DNA of 64,000 nt from Episyrphus balteatus (Eukaryota; Arthropoda; Insecta; Diptera; Syrphidae). This document shows, piece after piece, positions 46,288 through 57,292 of the stretch (its first letter is position 1; each line of letters begins with the position of its first letter). The DNA lies in assembly GCF_945859705.1 (NCBI RefSeq), contig NC_079138.1:8510874-8574873 (forward strand), in the 5' to 3' direction. The translations under genes were made by a program, and so were the position numbers. Below the pieces are notes generated by a model. The model worked only from the letters and a program-made list of their open reading frames with translations. It did no database searches and was not told the DNA's origin.

Positions 46288-47441
46288 TGTAACAATACAT
46301 TATTGTTGTTAGTATGCAGAACCGCCTTTGCCTATTATTTTTATATTTTATTTTTATATAAGTTTGAAATCAATGTCGCCTTTGACTATATGATTACACT
46401 GGTTAACAAAATTAAACTTTTTTTTTTGTTGCGGAAACAAAAATATACTTTACTGAAGGTTTTTGGTGAACTCGAATCCGAAGTAAAAAAAAATTTATCA
46501 GCTCCCGTTTTTGAAATATTACCGTTAGAAATTGCAGTACTTCGGACCTTATTCATTTATATAAGTAAAATTGTTTGAGCATATTTAATAACAGTTTTTT
46601 AGAAGAACTATTTTCCACCTTTTTAAATCTGTTTAAATCTTTCCGATATCTATTTTACTGCCCGTGATATCCTCAGTTGTTTCGTATTTTTATAAATTTA
46701 ATAACGTCATTATCTCCTTTATGATATATGAAGCCAAAACATACTTCATTTTAAGATATCTCGGGCAATACAAAAGATATTGAAAAGATTTAAACAGGTA
46801 TCGAAAGATGGAAAACAGTTCTTATAGAAACCGTAAATATGCTCAAACAATTTTCCTTATACAAAAGAATAAGGTCCGGACTCCGAAGAACTCAAAAAAA
46901 AACGTTTTATTGCATTTTCTAACAGTAATATCTCAAACGGGAGCTTCGGATTCGAGTTTAGCACACCGAAAACCTTCAGAAAAGTATATTTTTGTTTCGG
47001 CAACAAAACCTTTGTAAACCATTGTTATTATTTATATTGTTTCTAAATTTCAAAGTCTCCTATTTTCTAAATAATTTATCAATGTTTTCTTGCCATAAAA
47101 GGAGAGCCAAAATTAGAATGAATTAACTTTCGATTTGACCATTAAAGAGTCTAGATACTACAGAGATAACACTTATCGCTTCTTATCCTTGGCTACTTTT
47201 CTGAGAGTATTATTGTAGTTATACTTCTCTTCTGTAATAACTGCGGAACACCAACCGCATAATAGCAAAGAGAAGGAACACTACAGTAATATCATTCAAT
47301 AGAAGTAGTTCCAGACTTTGTTTATTAATCCTCGATTGTTCAATAAAACTACTATTTAAAATTATCCTGTGGTGTCAGAGTGTTTTATTTCGGAAAGACC
47401 CCACGACATCTCAACCGACAGAACATCCTCATATACTAACA
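46288..47441. mobile_element. Solo-LTR-like insertion (TGTAACA...CTAACA), 4-bp TSD AAAA
   Basis: Compared with the uninterrupted family A copy (A run at 9759-9763), an insert of 1154 bp starts TGTAACAATAC and ends ATACTAACA, with AAAA on both sides. TG...CA ends, a CAATAAAACT signal near 47340 and a following R/U5-like stretch fit a solo LTR. It contains a nested inverted-repeat element (46397-47024). Gypsy-like is possible from the 4-bp duplication, but no internal coding part exists to test this. Confidence 0.5.
46397..47024. mobile_element. Foldback element with CACTGGTTAACAAA ends
   Basis: Imperfect inverted arms (about 46397-46670 and 46745-47024) share GTTGC(G/C)GAAACAAAAATATACTTT-type sequence, CGAATCCGAAG, AATATTAC(C/T)GTTAGAAA, GGTCCG/CGGACC and TTTGAGCATATTTA. 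Ends are CACTGGTTAACAAA and CAATGGTTTACAAA. TA may be duplicated. No transposase is present. Confidence 0.65.
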
Positions 47442-47681
47442 AAAAATGATATACTAACATATTTACAATTTAAAAATCTAAATAAAACATTAATTGACAA
47501 TCACGTCTGTGGAGCACTGGTTCGAAATAAAGTTTTTAATTTCATCTTGCTCATATTAAAGTCAATATCGTTTAAATAATAAAGTTTGCTCATTCGGTTA
47601 AGAGGCTCGTTTATACCATACTTTGTTCTATGAAAGTCAATATGTATGAGTTCAAATCTTCGTAGGTGGTGAGATCCTCCC

Positions 47682-49101
47682 CAGTGGCGTATCCAGAAAA
47701 AAATTTGGGGGGGGGGGGGCTGAAAAATTTTACAAACATTTTTGATAAGGTAAATGTACTACAAATTTGTCTCTTTTTTTATTCATCTTTGATCGAGAGA
47801 AAAGCGCTGTGCTGCGGTACTAAAAGTCGTATAGTAGCATTTTACTGCTCCCGACAACTTCGTACTACTGTCTCCTTTCACATTCAAAGTAGCTATTTTT
47901 CCAAGTTCTTGTATCCCAAACATTTTACACAAACAGCAAGGTGTTTAGTAATCTTTAAAAAAAAAAAACACTTTTTTGTTCGAACTTTTTCATGTGCTGA
48001 ATTCAAAACTGTTTACAGATTTATTCCTATCACGTCTAGTTTTTGAGCTATACTCATCACTTTTTTCGGTATAAATGCCCATATTTCCGCAATTCGACCG
48101 AAAGTGAACTGGCATCACTTTTCAATTTCACGTGAAATTGATCTTCGATCGATTTCGAAAACTTCGAAAATGCTTCGAACTGTCAAAACTGAAGGATCAT
48201 CCATTTTTATTTTGTTTCTAAAGTTAAATTACTGCTACTTTGAACATGGATGCAATTTTATTGGCAACTTTATTAAGCAGAATTTAAAAGAAAAAATAAG
48301 AAGTCACATTTTGCGAGACATATGAAATAATGTAAGTGAAAAAAAATATAAGTTTTGATAATATTTTTTCCAAAAATTGGAGATTCATTGAAAAAGATAC
48401 CAAGTTCACGAGCAGAAACAAAGCGAATTAAATTCGACCAGAAAATCGAAATGAGCGAAAAAATGTAGAACACCTAATTTCACGTTGCCGCAAGTGAATG
48501 CTCAAAAAGTGAAATGCAGAACGAAAAAGTCTCAAAAATTAGTTTTCAATGAAATATTCTTTTGTTGTTTAATCCGAAATATATATTTTTTAATAATATG
48601 TTCCTTTTTTAATACAAATCAGAAGCACAAACTGGAATTTGCTTAAATAAACCATTAGTTATGTTGACCACTAAGATATTGAGATATAAAAAATTTGTAT
48701 TTCCAATATCTTTGAGAAAAATATTATTTTTGAAAAAAGTAATATACTCAAGACAATAAAATACGACGTGATTGCATAAGAAGCTTTGCAAAATTTAACG
48801 GTGATGTTATTCGACGTCAAAACAACAAACGCATTATTTGAAGAATTCTGAATTGGGCTAAAATCCTGAAAATCCTAAACCTCAACGTGAACTTACTCAA
48901 ACAAACACAAACAACCATTTTATAATTTGGAGGGGGCTCGATCATTTGAGCTGCCTCTAAATCTCTACGATTTACGAAGAAGTTTCAGTTAATCATGTAG
49001 ATTATGATGAAATCAGCTAAATAGTAACATGATTTTGGAGGCTTGGAGGGGGGGCTTGAGCCCCCTGAGCTCCCCCCCCCCCCCCCCTCAATACGCCACT
49101 G
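47682..49101. mobile_element. hAT element with CAGTGGCGTAT ends and G/C runs, TSD ATCCTCCC
   Basis: Ends CAGTGGCGTAT are exact inverted repeats. Exact octamers ATCCTCCC lie at 47674-47681 and 49102-49109, and the empty site GATCCTCCCGG is visible in the family A copy at 9984-9991. A 13-bp G run (47707-47719) and a 16-bp C run (49072-49087) sit just inside the ends. The 1420-bp interior encodes no recognisable transposase. Confidence 0.9.
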
Positions 49102-49132
49102 ATCCTCCCGGATAGTTAAAGCCAAGGCAACC

Positions 49133-50169
49133 TAATAAAATGATACAAAACATTTCTGAAAGTGCTTATTCATCATAAATATAATAATGGTGAAGGTGAT
49201 ATTATTATCTCTTTTATTTTTTCACAAACTATGTGATGTCAAATCTTATTGCCGATCAAATTTTGTCAGTAATTCATACATTTTACTTCGAAAAAAACAA
49301 AGTGCCTTCAAAATAGTGCAAATTAAGATTTTTTTTATTTTTTATCAGAAATAAGGTTACCAAATGCATTTTTCTGCATTTATGTGCAAAGGAATTCGTT
49401 TTTAATTCAAAATTTTCTTGTATTTCAATACTTTGATTAAATTTTAATTTTTTGTATTTGAAATTAATAACAAAATTATTAAAAAACTGTGTAATAAAAT
49501 CGCAATATTAAAAACTAATAAGTTTTGCTTTGAAAAAGGCCTAATTCCAAAGGTTGTATTAAAAACTACGACAGAATTTTTATTATTAGTAAATTTAATA
49601 ATAATCGAAATTGAATTTTATTTTAAATATTTTGTATATTTTTCTCTGTTATTTTTTTGTCAATGATATAAGTTTTTGGTTTCTCTAATATATTTTTCCC
49701 TATTTTTTTATGCCATGGATGTAAGTTTTTCGTTTCTCTAATGGTATTTCATCACAATCACATTTTGTTTCTATTGAACAAAAAATTAATATTCAAATTA
49801 GATCTGGACATAAAAGCTATAAAAAAAAAACAAAAACAAAAAAAAAGATTATGCACACCAGATCTACTAGATCTACCTGAGGGAGATTAGGTTGAAATTG
49901 TGGTAAAATTTGGTCAAAATGTCTAGTTGATGTAACTTTTTGTTCTCATTTTCAAACAAATTATGGTGGGATTATTTTAGTACAAGATATGATTGATGGA
50001 CTGTTCGTTGTTTTGAATAATTAAAATTTAATAGAGAGTCACTAACTTAATAAAAAATGTGTATTCAGATGAGAATGTATTTGAAAAAAAAGGTAAAGTT
50101 CATTGAATTTATACATACTAAACTTTAAAATTTATATGCGCACAGTATTTGAATGTAAAGTAAATAAAC
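49133..50169. other. AT-rich non-coding stretch
   Basis: Contains a two-unit degenerate tandem repeat of about 60 bp (GATRTAAGTTTTT(G/C)(G/T)TTTCTCTAAT, about 49650-49755). No gene is supported. Confidence 0.45.
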
Positions 50170-50325
50170 CTTGATCAGTGTTTTTGAATTTTACGGAAAG
50201 TGAAGCCATTGAATAAATTGCTCTCTTAGTTAATGGATACATGAATTTGGGGAAAAGTTGCATACTTAAGGATTTGTATTATTAAAATTTAGATTTAAAA
50301 CAATGGGTTGACACAGTTTACCTTT
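50170..50325. repeat. Short inverted-repeat element, copy 2
   Basis: See the copy at 43793. Ends are TTGATCAGTGTTTTTGAAT and AAAACAATGGGTTGACACAG. A 19-bp C run follows at 50359-50377. Confidence 0.55.
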
Positions 50326-51990
50326 ATTTCATTAGTTTTAAATATTTTCTAACGCCAACCCCCCCCCCCCCCCCCCCGCCGAGGTATCCAATACAAAAAA
50401 TTAAAACTATTTTTAAATTAATTGTAGAAAAAAAATAATAATGAGCAAAACTTGCTGTAAAAAAGGCTGCATTTTAATGGGCAGAAGTCCACAGCCATCA
50501 CAGGGTATATTTTCAATCTTCTTGAGGAATATGGAAAGTGTGAAAAATTTCACAAACAAAATGATCGCAGTAAATTTACTTCATAGAATGCGTATTTGTT
50601 TTCTTAAAAATTTGCTTTGATTTAAGAAAAAAATATCTTGAAAAAATCTGTATACTTTATTAAGTATTTAGACTAAGATTCTAGATGTAATATTGAGTGG
50701 CAATAAATGCAACTTATTTGTCCTTGAGGAAGTAGAGGGAGGGAGGTGGGGGGACGCAGCATTCCCCAAACAGAAAAAGAAGTGTGTGCCATAAAATATA
50801 GCCTCGTTTTTTAGGAACTCCAAGAAAGTGTGATTTGATATGGGTTTTCTCTTCTTATTTGTTTTGTTCTTCTATAAAAGAATAAAAGTTCGTAAGGGCT
50901 ACGCCACGCACATATCACATAATTAAACTTTACTGACGAACGATTATATATTTTCTAACATTGGAATGATGAAAAACAGATGGAAATGATTTCCCAGACT
51001 TGAGCTTGTGGTAAAAAGAAAAAAAAAAAAAAAACAATCAAATCACAAAACAAAGTAAAAATAAACTCATATTCGTTCACACATGTTGTGAATTAAAGTT
51101 CTCTGGAGGGAAGGAAAATAAAGTAATATTTACACTTAATTTGCGTGTGTCGGATGAGATTTTTTTGTTTATTGAAAATTATTTTCTGCTTTGATCCCTG
51201 ATCCTCTTATAATAATTTGAGAAAAGTCAATAAAGTAATCATTTACGAGGATTGAAATGTGTAGTTATTTGTTTAAGCAAGGCGGGGGGCTTGATTGATT
51301 ATAAGTAGTCAATGTGGATTTTTTTGTTGATAAAATCAAAAAAGCAAAATATGAAGCCATTATACTGTCCTTTCCGGAACAGCTATTAGGTACTTCTTAT
51401 CGGACATTTTTTAAAGGATTAATAGTATGTTTGCCACTTAAGAAATTAAACGCCTTTAAAAATGCGATGTGGTATGTTGTAACCTTAACAGACTGATTTG
51501 GATCTGATGTAACACACAACAATCTGCAACTACGTTTGGTCGAAACGAGAAAAAAAATTCAATGAGGAATTTCCCTTCGGAAGGGGAAATTTGGTAAGAA
51601 AAACATGCTACCTAAAAAAAAAAAATTAAGAAAAAAAAAAAAACAATGGCAACACTATCATACTGCTTCGCCTCTTTTGTAGAGCCAACCATTCTTTCCC
51701 CTTATTTTCTTATTAAGGGGTATCAGGAGACAATTAAAAAAATCGAATGAACATATTTTTATGAAACAATGACCTTCCCAAAGCAGTACAAATAATATTT
51801 CATCTGCATTGACTTACTGATGCTGTTACACTTAATTACAGAGATACACGCATAAACAAAAGAAAACGCTCTATATCGTCTATAATATAGTGATTAAACA
51901 ATAAACCATTGTACACAAACTCACATTTTTCTCTAACAATTTTCTCCAAAAAGTGCGTTTGATTTGGTGATCATAGGTTTTGTATTTTAA
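50326..51990. other. Non-coding stretch
   Basis: Only homopolymer runs (C19 at 50359-50377, A runs near 51019 and 51640) and a CTTTTAATGGGCAGAAGTCC-like GC-richer part near 50470. No gene is supported. Confidence 0.4.
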
Positions 51991-51995
51991 TCCAG

Positions 51996-52072
51996 GCAAA
52001 AGTGCTGCATTTCTATTGTTTTTCCGTTGAAAGACTCAACCAGATCCACCATCGACTGATCAAACGAGCGTC
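51996..52072 (+). pseudogene. Exon-like coding segment, left part
   Basis: After a plausible acceptor (TGTATTTTAATCCAG, ending 51995) an open frame reads AKVLHFYCFSVERLNQIHHR then LIKRAS. The codons are balanced, with many C/G third positions, unlike the surrounding AT-rich DNA. It runs into the GTCGC repeats at which a MITE is inserted. The protein family is not recognised. Confidence 0.3.
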
Positions 52073-52079
52073 GCGTCGC

Positions 52080-52968
52080 ACATAGGAGTATTCTGGTCGA
52101 AAAGCTGGACAAAAGTCGATTTTCTAAAAATCAAAATTTTTAATTAAATTTTTTACAAAGCGGATGGTGAATATACATGGGCTTATATTATGCACTTCTT
52201 TTTTGTTGAGGTTAAGTGTTTGGTGTGACAAAACAAGTCCAAGGTCAGCTATATATTTTGTAGAATTTTGTTTGTAATTTTTGGTGATTTGGTGAGTATT
52301 TGTTAGGAGATTGATTGTAAGCGAGTGTGATTTTAAACATGAAATTTTCAAATGAAAAATAAAATTGCAGGTATTGAACAATAATATTAAATGTTTTTTG
52401 TTCAATTAAATGACAGTGGGAAAAGAGTCTGCCACATATAAATATTTGTATTGCTTTTTTTTAAGTCTAAGTGCTTTTTTAAAGTATACCCTACTATTCT
52501 GCTTCGATACATAGATTTATGATAACTTTGACTATTCTTTTAATTTAATATCAAAAATTTGGGTACGAATTTTTGCGATTAACAAAATAATTTGCGAATG
52601 AAATTTTCACTTTGAGTAAAAAACACTCATATGCCCTAGGTTTTTTTTTTTTTTTTGTTGTTAACATTTTCCAGAAATTTTTGGTATTGAACTTGATGCA
52701 TTTGGATTCACTAAGTCTTCTTCTTCCTTTTTCTCGGCGCTGTTATGATCTCGATGATATTTTAGATATTTTAATTTTTCAGATTTTGGGTGTATGAAAT
52801 TTCATACTATTTTTTTTTGGTTTTTCTTATCACGAGCGTTTTTAAAGTTTTTCAACTTATTTACATAAAACCGCCTTTCATTGCATGAATAATAATTTCT
52901 AGTAAAAATAAATTGTTTTACTTCAAAAAATAATTTTGTCCAGGTTTTTGATTGAAATACTCCTATGT
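52080..52968. mobile_element. 889-bp MITE with ACATAGGAGTATT ends
   Basis: Left ACATAGGAGTATT... and right ...AATACTCCTATGT are inverted repeats that continue inward (AAAARCTGGACAAAA on both sides, about 40 bp in all). Flanking GCGTCGC heptamers (52073-52079 and 52969-52975) are identical; alternatively a 5-bp CGTCG duplication with CACATAGG ends. The interior is AT-rich and non-coding. Confidence 0.65.
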
Positions 52969-52969
52969 G

Positions 52970-53082
52970 CGTCGCCCATCTATTCAGATTCTGTGCTCGC
53001 ACCACCAACCGCTCAGTATGCCACCGCACTTAAAGACGAAGAAGGAAAACACTGCGGGGAACTTATTCGAAATACTTTGATG
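52970..53082 (+). pseudogene. Exon-like coding segment, right part
   Basis: An open frame reads SPIYSDSVLAPPTAQYATAL then KDEEGKHCGELIRNTLM, ending at a good splice-donor-like ATG/GTAATATG (53083). It is GC-rich relative to its flanks. If one of the GTCGC units is ignored, it is in frame with the segment ending at 52072; a strict pre-insertion join shifts the frame. Another reading uses the acceptor CGCCCATCTATTCAG (52987). No family is recognised; a host exon disrupted by the MITE is the working idea. Confidence 0.3.
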
Positions 53083-53704
53083 GTAATATGTTCACCCATA
53101 ATCATCAAACGTTCAAATTCACATGCTATTAAAAAAAATGAAGATGAACAAAACAAACATGGGAAGCTATGCCGAGAGATATTACAATGAACGGCTACTG
53201 AGATACGTTGGGAGTACTATATTCTCTATATTTTTCCTGATGCTCTGCTGCTTCAAAGTCAAATAGAGTGATCGAACGATGCTGTTGTTTTGTTTGTTTT
53301 TTTTTTTTTTTGTTTGTTTGTTTCCATTTGCTTTCGACTCTGCAGTTCTTATAACTGAAAAAGAAAAGAGAATTATTGTTTTGTTTGTTTTAAAATTGTT
53401 TTTGTTTTTTCATTTCATTTATATTGTTAAGAGAAGTAAACTATTCAGCCAGAGAGAAGACGAGGGCGTTCTCCAAAGTATTAGTTTAATTAGCGCGCTA
53501 AAACGATGTTCAAAAATTTTAGTATCCTTCCACTCCGGACATGAACTTGAAATCAATACAAATCTTTATATTGTTTGGTAGACAAAATAGAATCTGAGTA
53601 TCCACATGTGTTTCCCGTCACAAAGTCTATCCAAATGATTTTAGCTTGTTCTATCATCTTCTGTTTTGTATAGACCTCAAGTACATACCTATATAATTTA
53701 TAAT
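53083..53704. other. Non-coding stretch
   Basis: T-rich tract near 53298-53312; no supported feature. Confidence 0.4.
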
Positions 53705-53712
53705 ATGTACAT

Positions 53713-53841
53713 TAGGGTGCAACCCCTAAACATCATCGAAAAATTCTGAAAAAATTAGGGTAGCATTATTTTGTGTCGAGAAAACAAGTTATCGGAAGAG
53801 CAAATCAAAATAATGAAAAATATTTTTTTTGGTCCACCCTA
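53713..53841. mobile_element. 129-bp hAT MITE, TSD ATGTACAT
   Basis: Ends TAGGGTG and CACCCTA are inverted. Exact octamers ATGTACAT lie at 53705-53712 and 53842-53849, with T2 and A7 as in hAT. A further TAGTGTGGTCC half-end starts at 53856 without a visible partner. Confidence 0.8.
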
Positions 53842-53855
53842 ATGTACATGTACAC

Positions 53856-55229
53856 TAGTGTGGTCCAAAAAATATTTTTTTCGATTTTCGGTCGGGCCAC
53901 CCTTTAAATTTGTTCCACTTATCTACAACAGTAACGTTGTGAAATTTCAATTCGCTTTCTCACCCGCAAGAGGGTGCTAGTAACAGTTCAATTTTTAGGT
54001 TTTGTAGGTAATCTTAATTTTTTTTAAATTTAACTTTTTTTTCTTTACACATCGTATTGCCAATATTTTTGCAAGACAAATAAACTTTATATAATCTGAA
54101 GGCTAATTATTTCGCCTTTAAAAATTTGAATCAACCATATCTTTACGACACCTACAAAAAAAAGTTACAATTTTTTAAAACTGATATTACGGTAGGTACT
54201 TCTACTTCTCTTAGGCTGGTGTCGGCAAACGATCTCCCACACGAATTCATATTCATATTAAACATAGGTACACCTATGTATACATAATACATATACATTA
54301 GGGTGTGTCAAAGTGCTCAACTATGGAATTTTCAAATGTAATAGCTTTTCAAAGTTGCATTGCTTATCAAAATTAAATCCTGCGTTTACAATTTTCATTT
54401 TTATTTATATCTTTGGCCCGCTCAAAATATAATAAGAAATCGAAGAAATTTGGATTTTTAGAGATTTTTGATTATTATTGCTTTTTTTCTGTACAATAAT
54501 GTAGTGATTTGTCTATTTTCCTCTATTTAACACATCACATCCAATACTTGGATGCGACCAGCCATCCAAAAAAGAAAAGAAAAGCTTAAGAATATCAGAA
54601 AGATCATTGGATCACATAAACTCATTTTCATTACACTACAGTGAACTTCTTCTTGGTCGTAAAATGAGTTCAAATATTGCGTACAGTAGGTGTTATAGAT
54701 ATGTACGTATATAAATGAAAATGAGTTGTGTTTCCTGAGTTCAGCTCTAGAATCATACTTTGTGGTTTGAAATAAAGCAAACAATCGACTTTTTCTTTAT
54801 AAAAATGAGTTTGCAATTGATATTTACAAACTGAAAGCGACGAAAGTAGGAAAGAAAATTAAAATGCATGACTGCATAGTCTTGATGTTATTGTAAAAGT
54901 TTACTAGAAAAATCTGGTTGTAATAATTTAAAACAGAATGATATCAAATCAATTTGAAAAGAAGTTGCTGAATATAAATTTTTTTTTAAATTGAACTATA
55001 GGTAACATTGCATTTTAAGAAAAACTATTGTTCTTGTCGTTCTCAATTAACTCATTCCTGATTATAATACTCATCAAATTCTGAAAATGGAATTTTTCTT
55101 AATAAAAGCTAAACCGTTTACAAAAAAAAATCTAGAAAAAAAATTGCATTAGTTTAAGTGTCAGTTTTCAGTTTGGTCTGCAATGCAAACCAAATCAATG
55201 CGACCCTAAACCAAACTTGTCTTATTCGT
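53856..55229. other. Non-coding stretch with decayed repeat pieces
   Basis: The segment at about 54060-54240 (ACCTACAAAAAAAAGTTA, ATATTACGGTAGGTACTTC, CTGGTGTCGGCAAACGATCTC) is a diverged relative of 20575-20700. A TAGGGTGTGTC end preceded by ATATACAT starts at 54299 with no partner. No gene is supported. Confidence 0.45.
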
Positions 55230-55660
55230 TTGTCCACCTTTTGTCCATGTTTGTTCACACAAAATTTTCGTTTGTCCACCCTTCAAACGAATTTTGGTGC
55301 AAATTCTTTTTTTTTTATAAGAAGTCTGAAAAATGAGCAATCCTCTAAAACGCTCAAATATTGAGATAGACGTATTAAAACTGCAATCGTTTATCCAACT
55401 CGATCTATACACAAATACATAGCAAATATTATTGTTTTTCCGCCCTCAGTTTAAGAGATATTCAAAAACAAATTTTCCACTGAAAAATTGAAATTCCCCT
55501 AAAAACTAAAATCCATAAATCAATTTTTTTTTTAAAATTCTTTACGGATACCAAAAATCGTCGTTTGGGCACCCTCCGTTTAGGAGATGTTAAAAAAAAA
55601 AAAAATTTTGTACTGAAATTACCCAACAAAAGTTACGCATAGTGGAACCGATTTCGAAGA
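55230..55660. repeat. GTCCACC / AGGAGATATT motif array, left block
   Basis: TTTGTCCACC occurs near 55234 and 55270, variant GGGCACCCTCCGTTTAGGAGAT near 55566, and GCCCTCAGTTTAAGAGATATT near 55443. These are followed by AAATTTTGTACTGAAATTAC and CAACAAAAGTTACGCATA, the same words as in the right block. Confidence 0.65.
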
Positions 55661-55829
55661 AGGGCGGCCATAGGGAATAATGGATATAGTAGCACCAAAA
55701 TATGTATGCACACTTGTTGGAATATATGTTTTTACCAATAAAAACTTAAATTAAAATGGAAAATAATACAGTTATGAAGTAATTACCGACTTCCGAAAAT
55801 TCGCCTGTATTTTGGATTGAGTGCATAAA

Positions 55830-55930
55830 TTTCGATAATTCTTTTTGCATTGGCAAGGTGGTGGCTGCAATGTGGTCCCATTTCGTTCAGTTCTGGCCAT
55901 GGGAATTATAAGAAAAACCATAAAACCTTC
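55830..55930 (+). repeat. Dispersed repeat, second copy of 45945-46075
   Basis: Shares TTTCGATAATTCTTTTTGCAT, GTGGTCCCATTTC and GAAAAACCATAAAAC with 45945-46075 in the same order. Origin is unknown. Confidence 0.6.
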
Positions 55931-56474
55931 CTTCGTTAAACGTACGAACGTACGTTAAATCAGACAGTTCTGATTTTTGGCAGTGATGTTTATGGTTATG
56001 TCCCGATGAACAATTTAAGTTTTTGGAATGTCGAACGCAACATTGTCAAAAATACATAACATGTTGAAAAACAACTGAATTTTTCAGTCTTTGTTGATTT
56101 AGGACTATTCGATGACAAAAATGATGTATTATGGCTTATATTTTAATCCTTCAAAGGTGAATTATGTAGTTCGAACTTTTGTACATGTTGTTTGGATATT
56201 GACTCTTATGCAATTAGTTTCCTTCTGATAAGAAAAAAATACGGTTTGAAATGTATGAAATCATTAAGGAATAAATATTAATTATATGTAAATTTTGTCT
56301 CAATTGAGGCGTTCAGAATAATTAAATAATGAATTACAGCAACTTTGTGTCACACTTAATGTGACACAACGCTCAGTGGGTCAAGCCAACTTCCAGAATG
56401 CAACTCAGCAGGTCAAAGCCAAAACCATCAACCGAGGCGGTCCTTTTGTCTTTTAATTTAGCCCTAACACACAA

Positions 56475-57045
56475 TATACAACTAATTCTATCTAAAAATG
56501 ATATACTAACATAAATACAATTTCAAAATCTAATTAAAAGATTAACTGACCATCACGTCTGTGGAGCACTGGTTCGAAATAAAGTTTTTAATTTCATCTT
56601 GCTCATATTAAAGTCAATATCATTTAAATTATAAAGTTTGCTCATTCGGTTAAGAGGCTCGTTTATACCATCGTTATTAACACGCCCTTATTGGAAAGTT
56701 TGCATGTTTAAAAGTTGAATCCGCTGATCGTAAGGTGGTAAGTTGAAAGGATCTGTCCAAGGTAGACCCTTCAGAGCAAAGCGTATGAAATTATGTTGGA
56801 TTGACTCTATACGATTCTTATGAACCTCATAAAATGGACTCCATACTTGGGAAGCGTACTCCAGGTGAGGTCGAACGTAGCAGTTGTATAAAGAAAGTGT
56901 GACAAATGGATCGTCAAACTCCTTTGCCCAGCGTTTTACAAATCCAAGCATTGAGCTCGCTTTGTTTACTATGAGATTAATGTGTTCGGTGAATTCTAAG
57001 TTTGAACTGAATTGGACCCCCAAGTCCTTAAAACTAAATACTCTT
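56475..57045 (-). pseudogene. Family A non-LTR 3' fragment with internal deletion
   Basis: Minus strand. It carries VQFSSNLEFTEHINLIVNKA, LGFVKRWAKEFDDPFVTLSL, RPHLEYASQVWSPFYEVHKN, ALKGLPWTDPFNLPPYDQRI and LLNMQTFQ in one frame (57023-56688), then jumps (TACCATCGTTATTAAC near 56670) to the C-terminus NRMSKLYN...TSAPQT. About 135 bp present at 9955-10070 are missing. It is 5'-truncated near 57045 and its 3' tip is shortened. Of the family A copies this one has the best preserved RT-thumb sequence and restores the consensus at several sites damaged at 9650-10947. Confidence 0.8.
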
Positions 57046-57292
57046 TAGTTCCTGAGAAAGAGCTTCTCAAAGCTCAGTTTAATGCACAATTTCTAAATTG
57101 GCCCATTATTATTCTCTACGCCTCAATTATCTAAGATTTAAACTCATTCATGCTATATTTTTAAAGAATAGCCTTGCTGGTTTGCAAAAGCGGTAGCGCA
57201 TTTACAGCCAAAGCATCTTCTTCAGATAAGGCGAGTTATCCGTTTTCCCAATTCATCATTTTTAAAATATTCAGGATTCAGAGTCCGGCAAA

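Larger units (their letters stand above)
46122..49132 (-). mobile_element. Family A 3' end, twice interrupted
   Basis: Minus strand. The A tail (T run 46122-46132) and CACTTCAGATTCTTTG mark the 3' end. The copy continues to 46287, resumes at 47442-47681, and again at 49102-49132 (CGGATAGTTAAAGCCAAGGC), in step with the family A copy at 9650-10030. Its coding part is limited to the last codons (TSAPQT near 47505, NRMSKLYN near 47590). Two younger insertions account for the gaps. Confidence 0.8.

Noticed and set aside
53856..54299. TAGTGTGGTCC (53856) and TAGGGTGTGTC (54299) as ends of one hAT element
   Set aside because: They have the same orientation, not inverted, and the flanking octamers differ.
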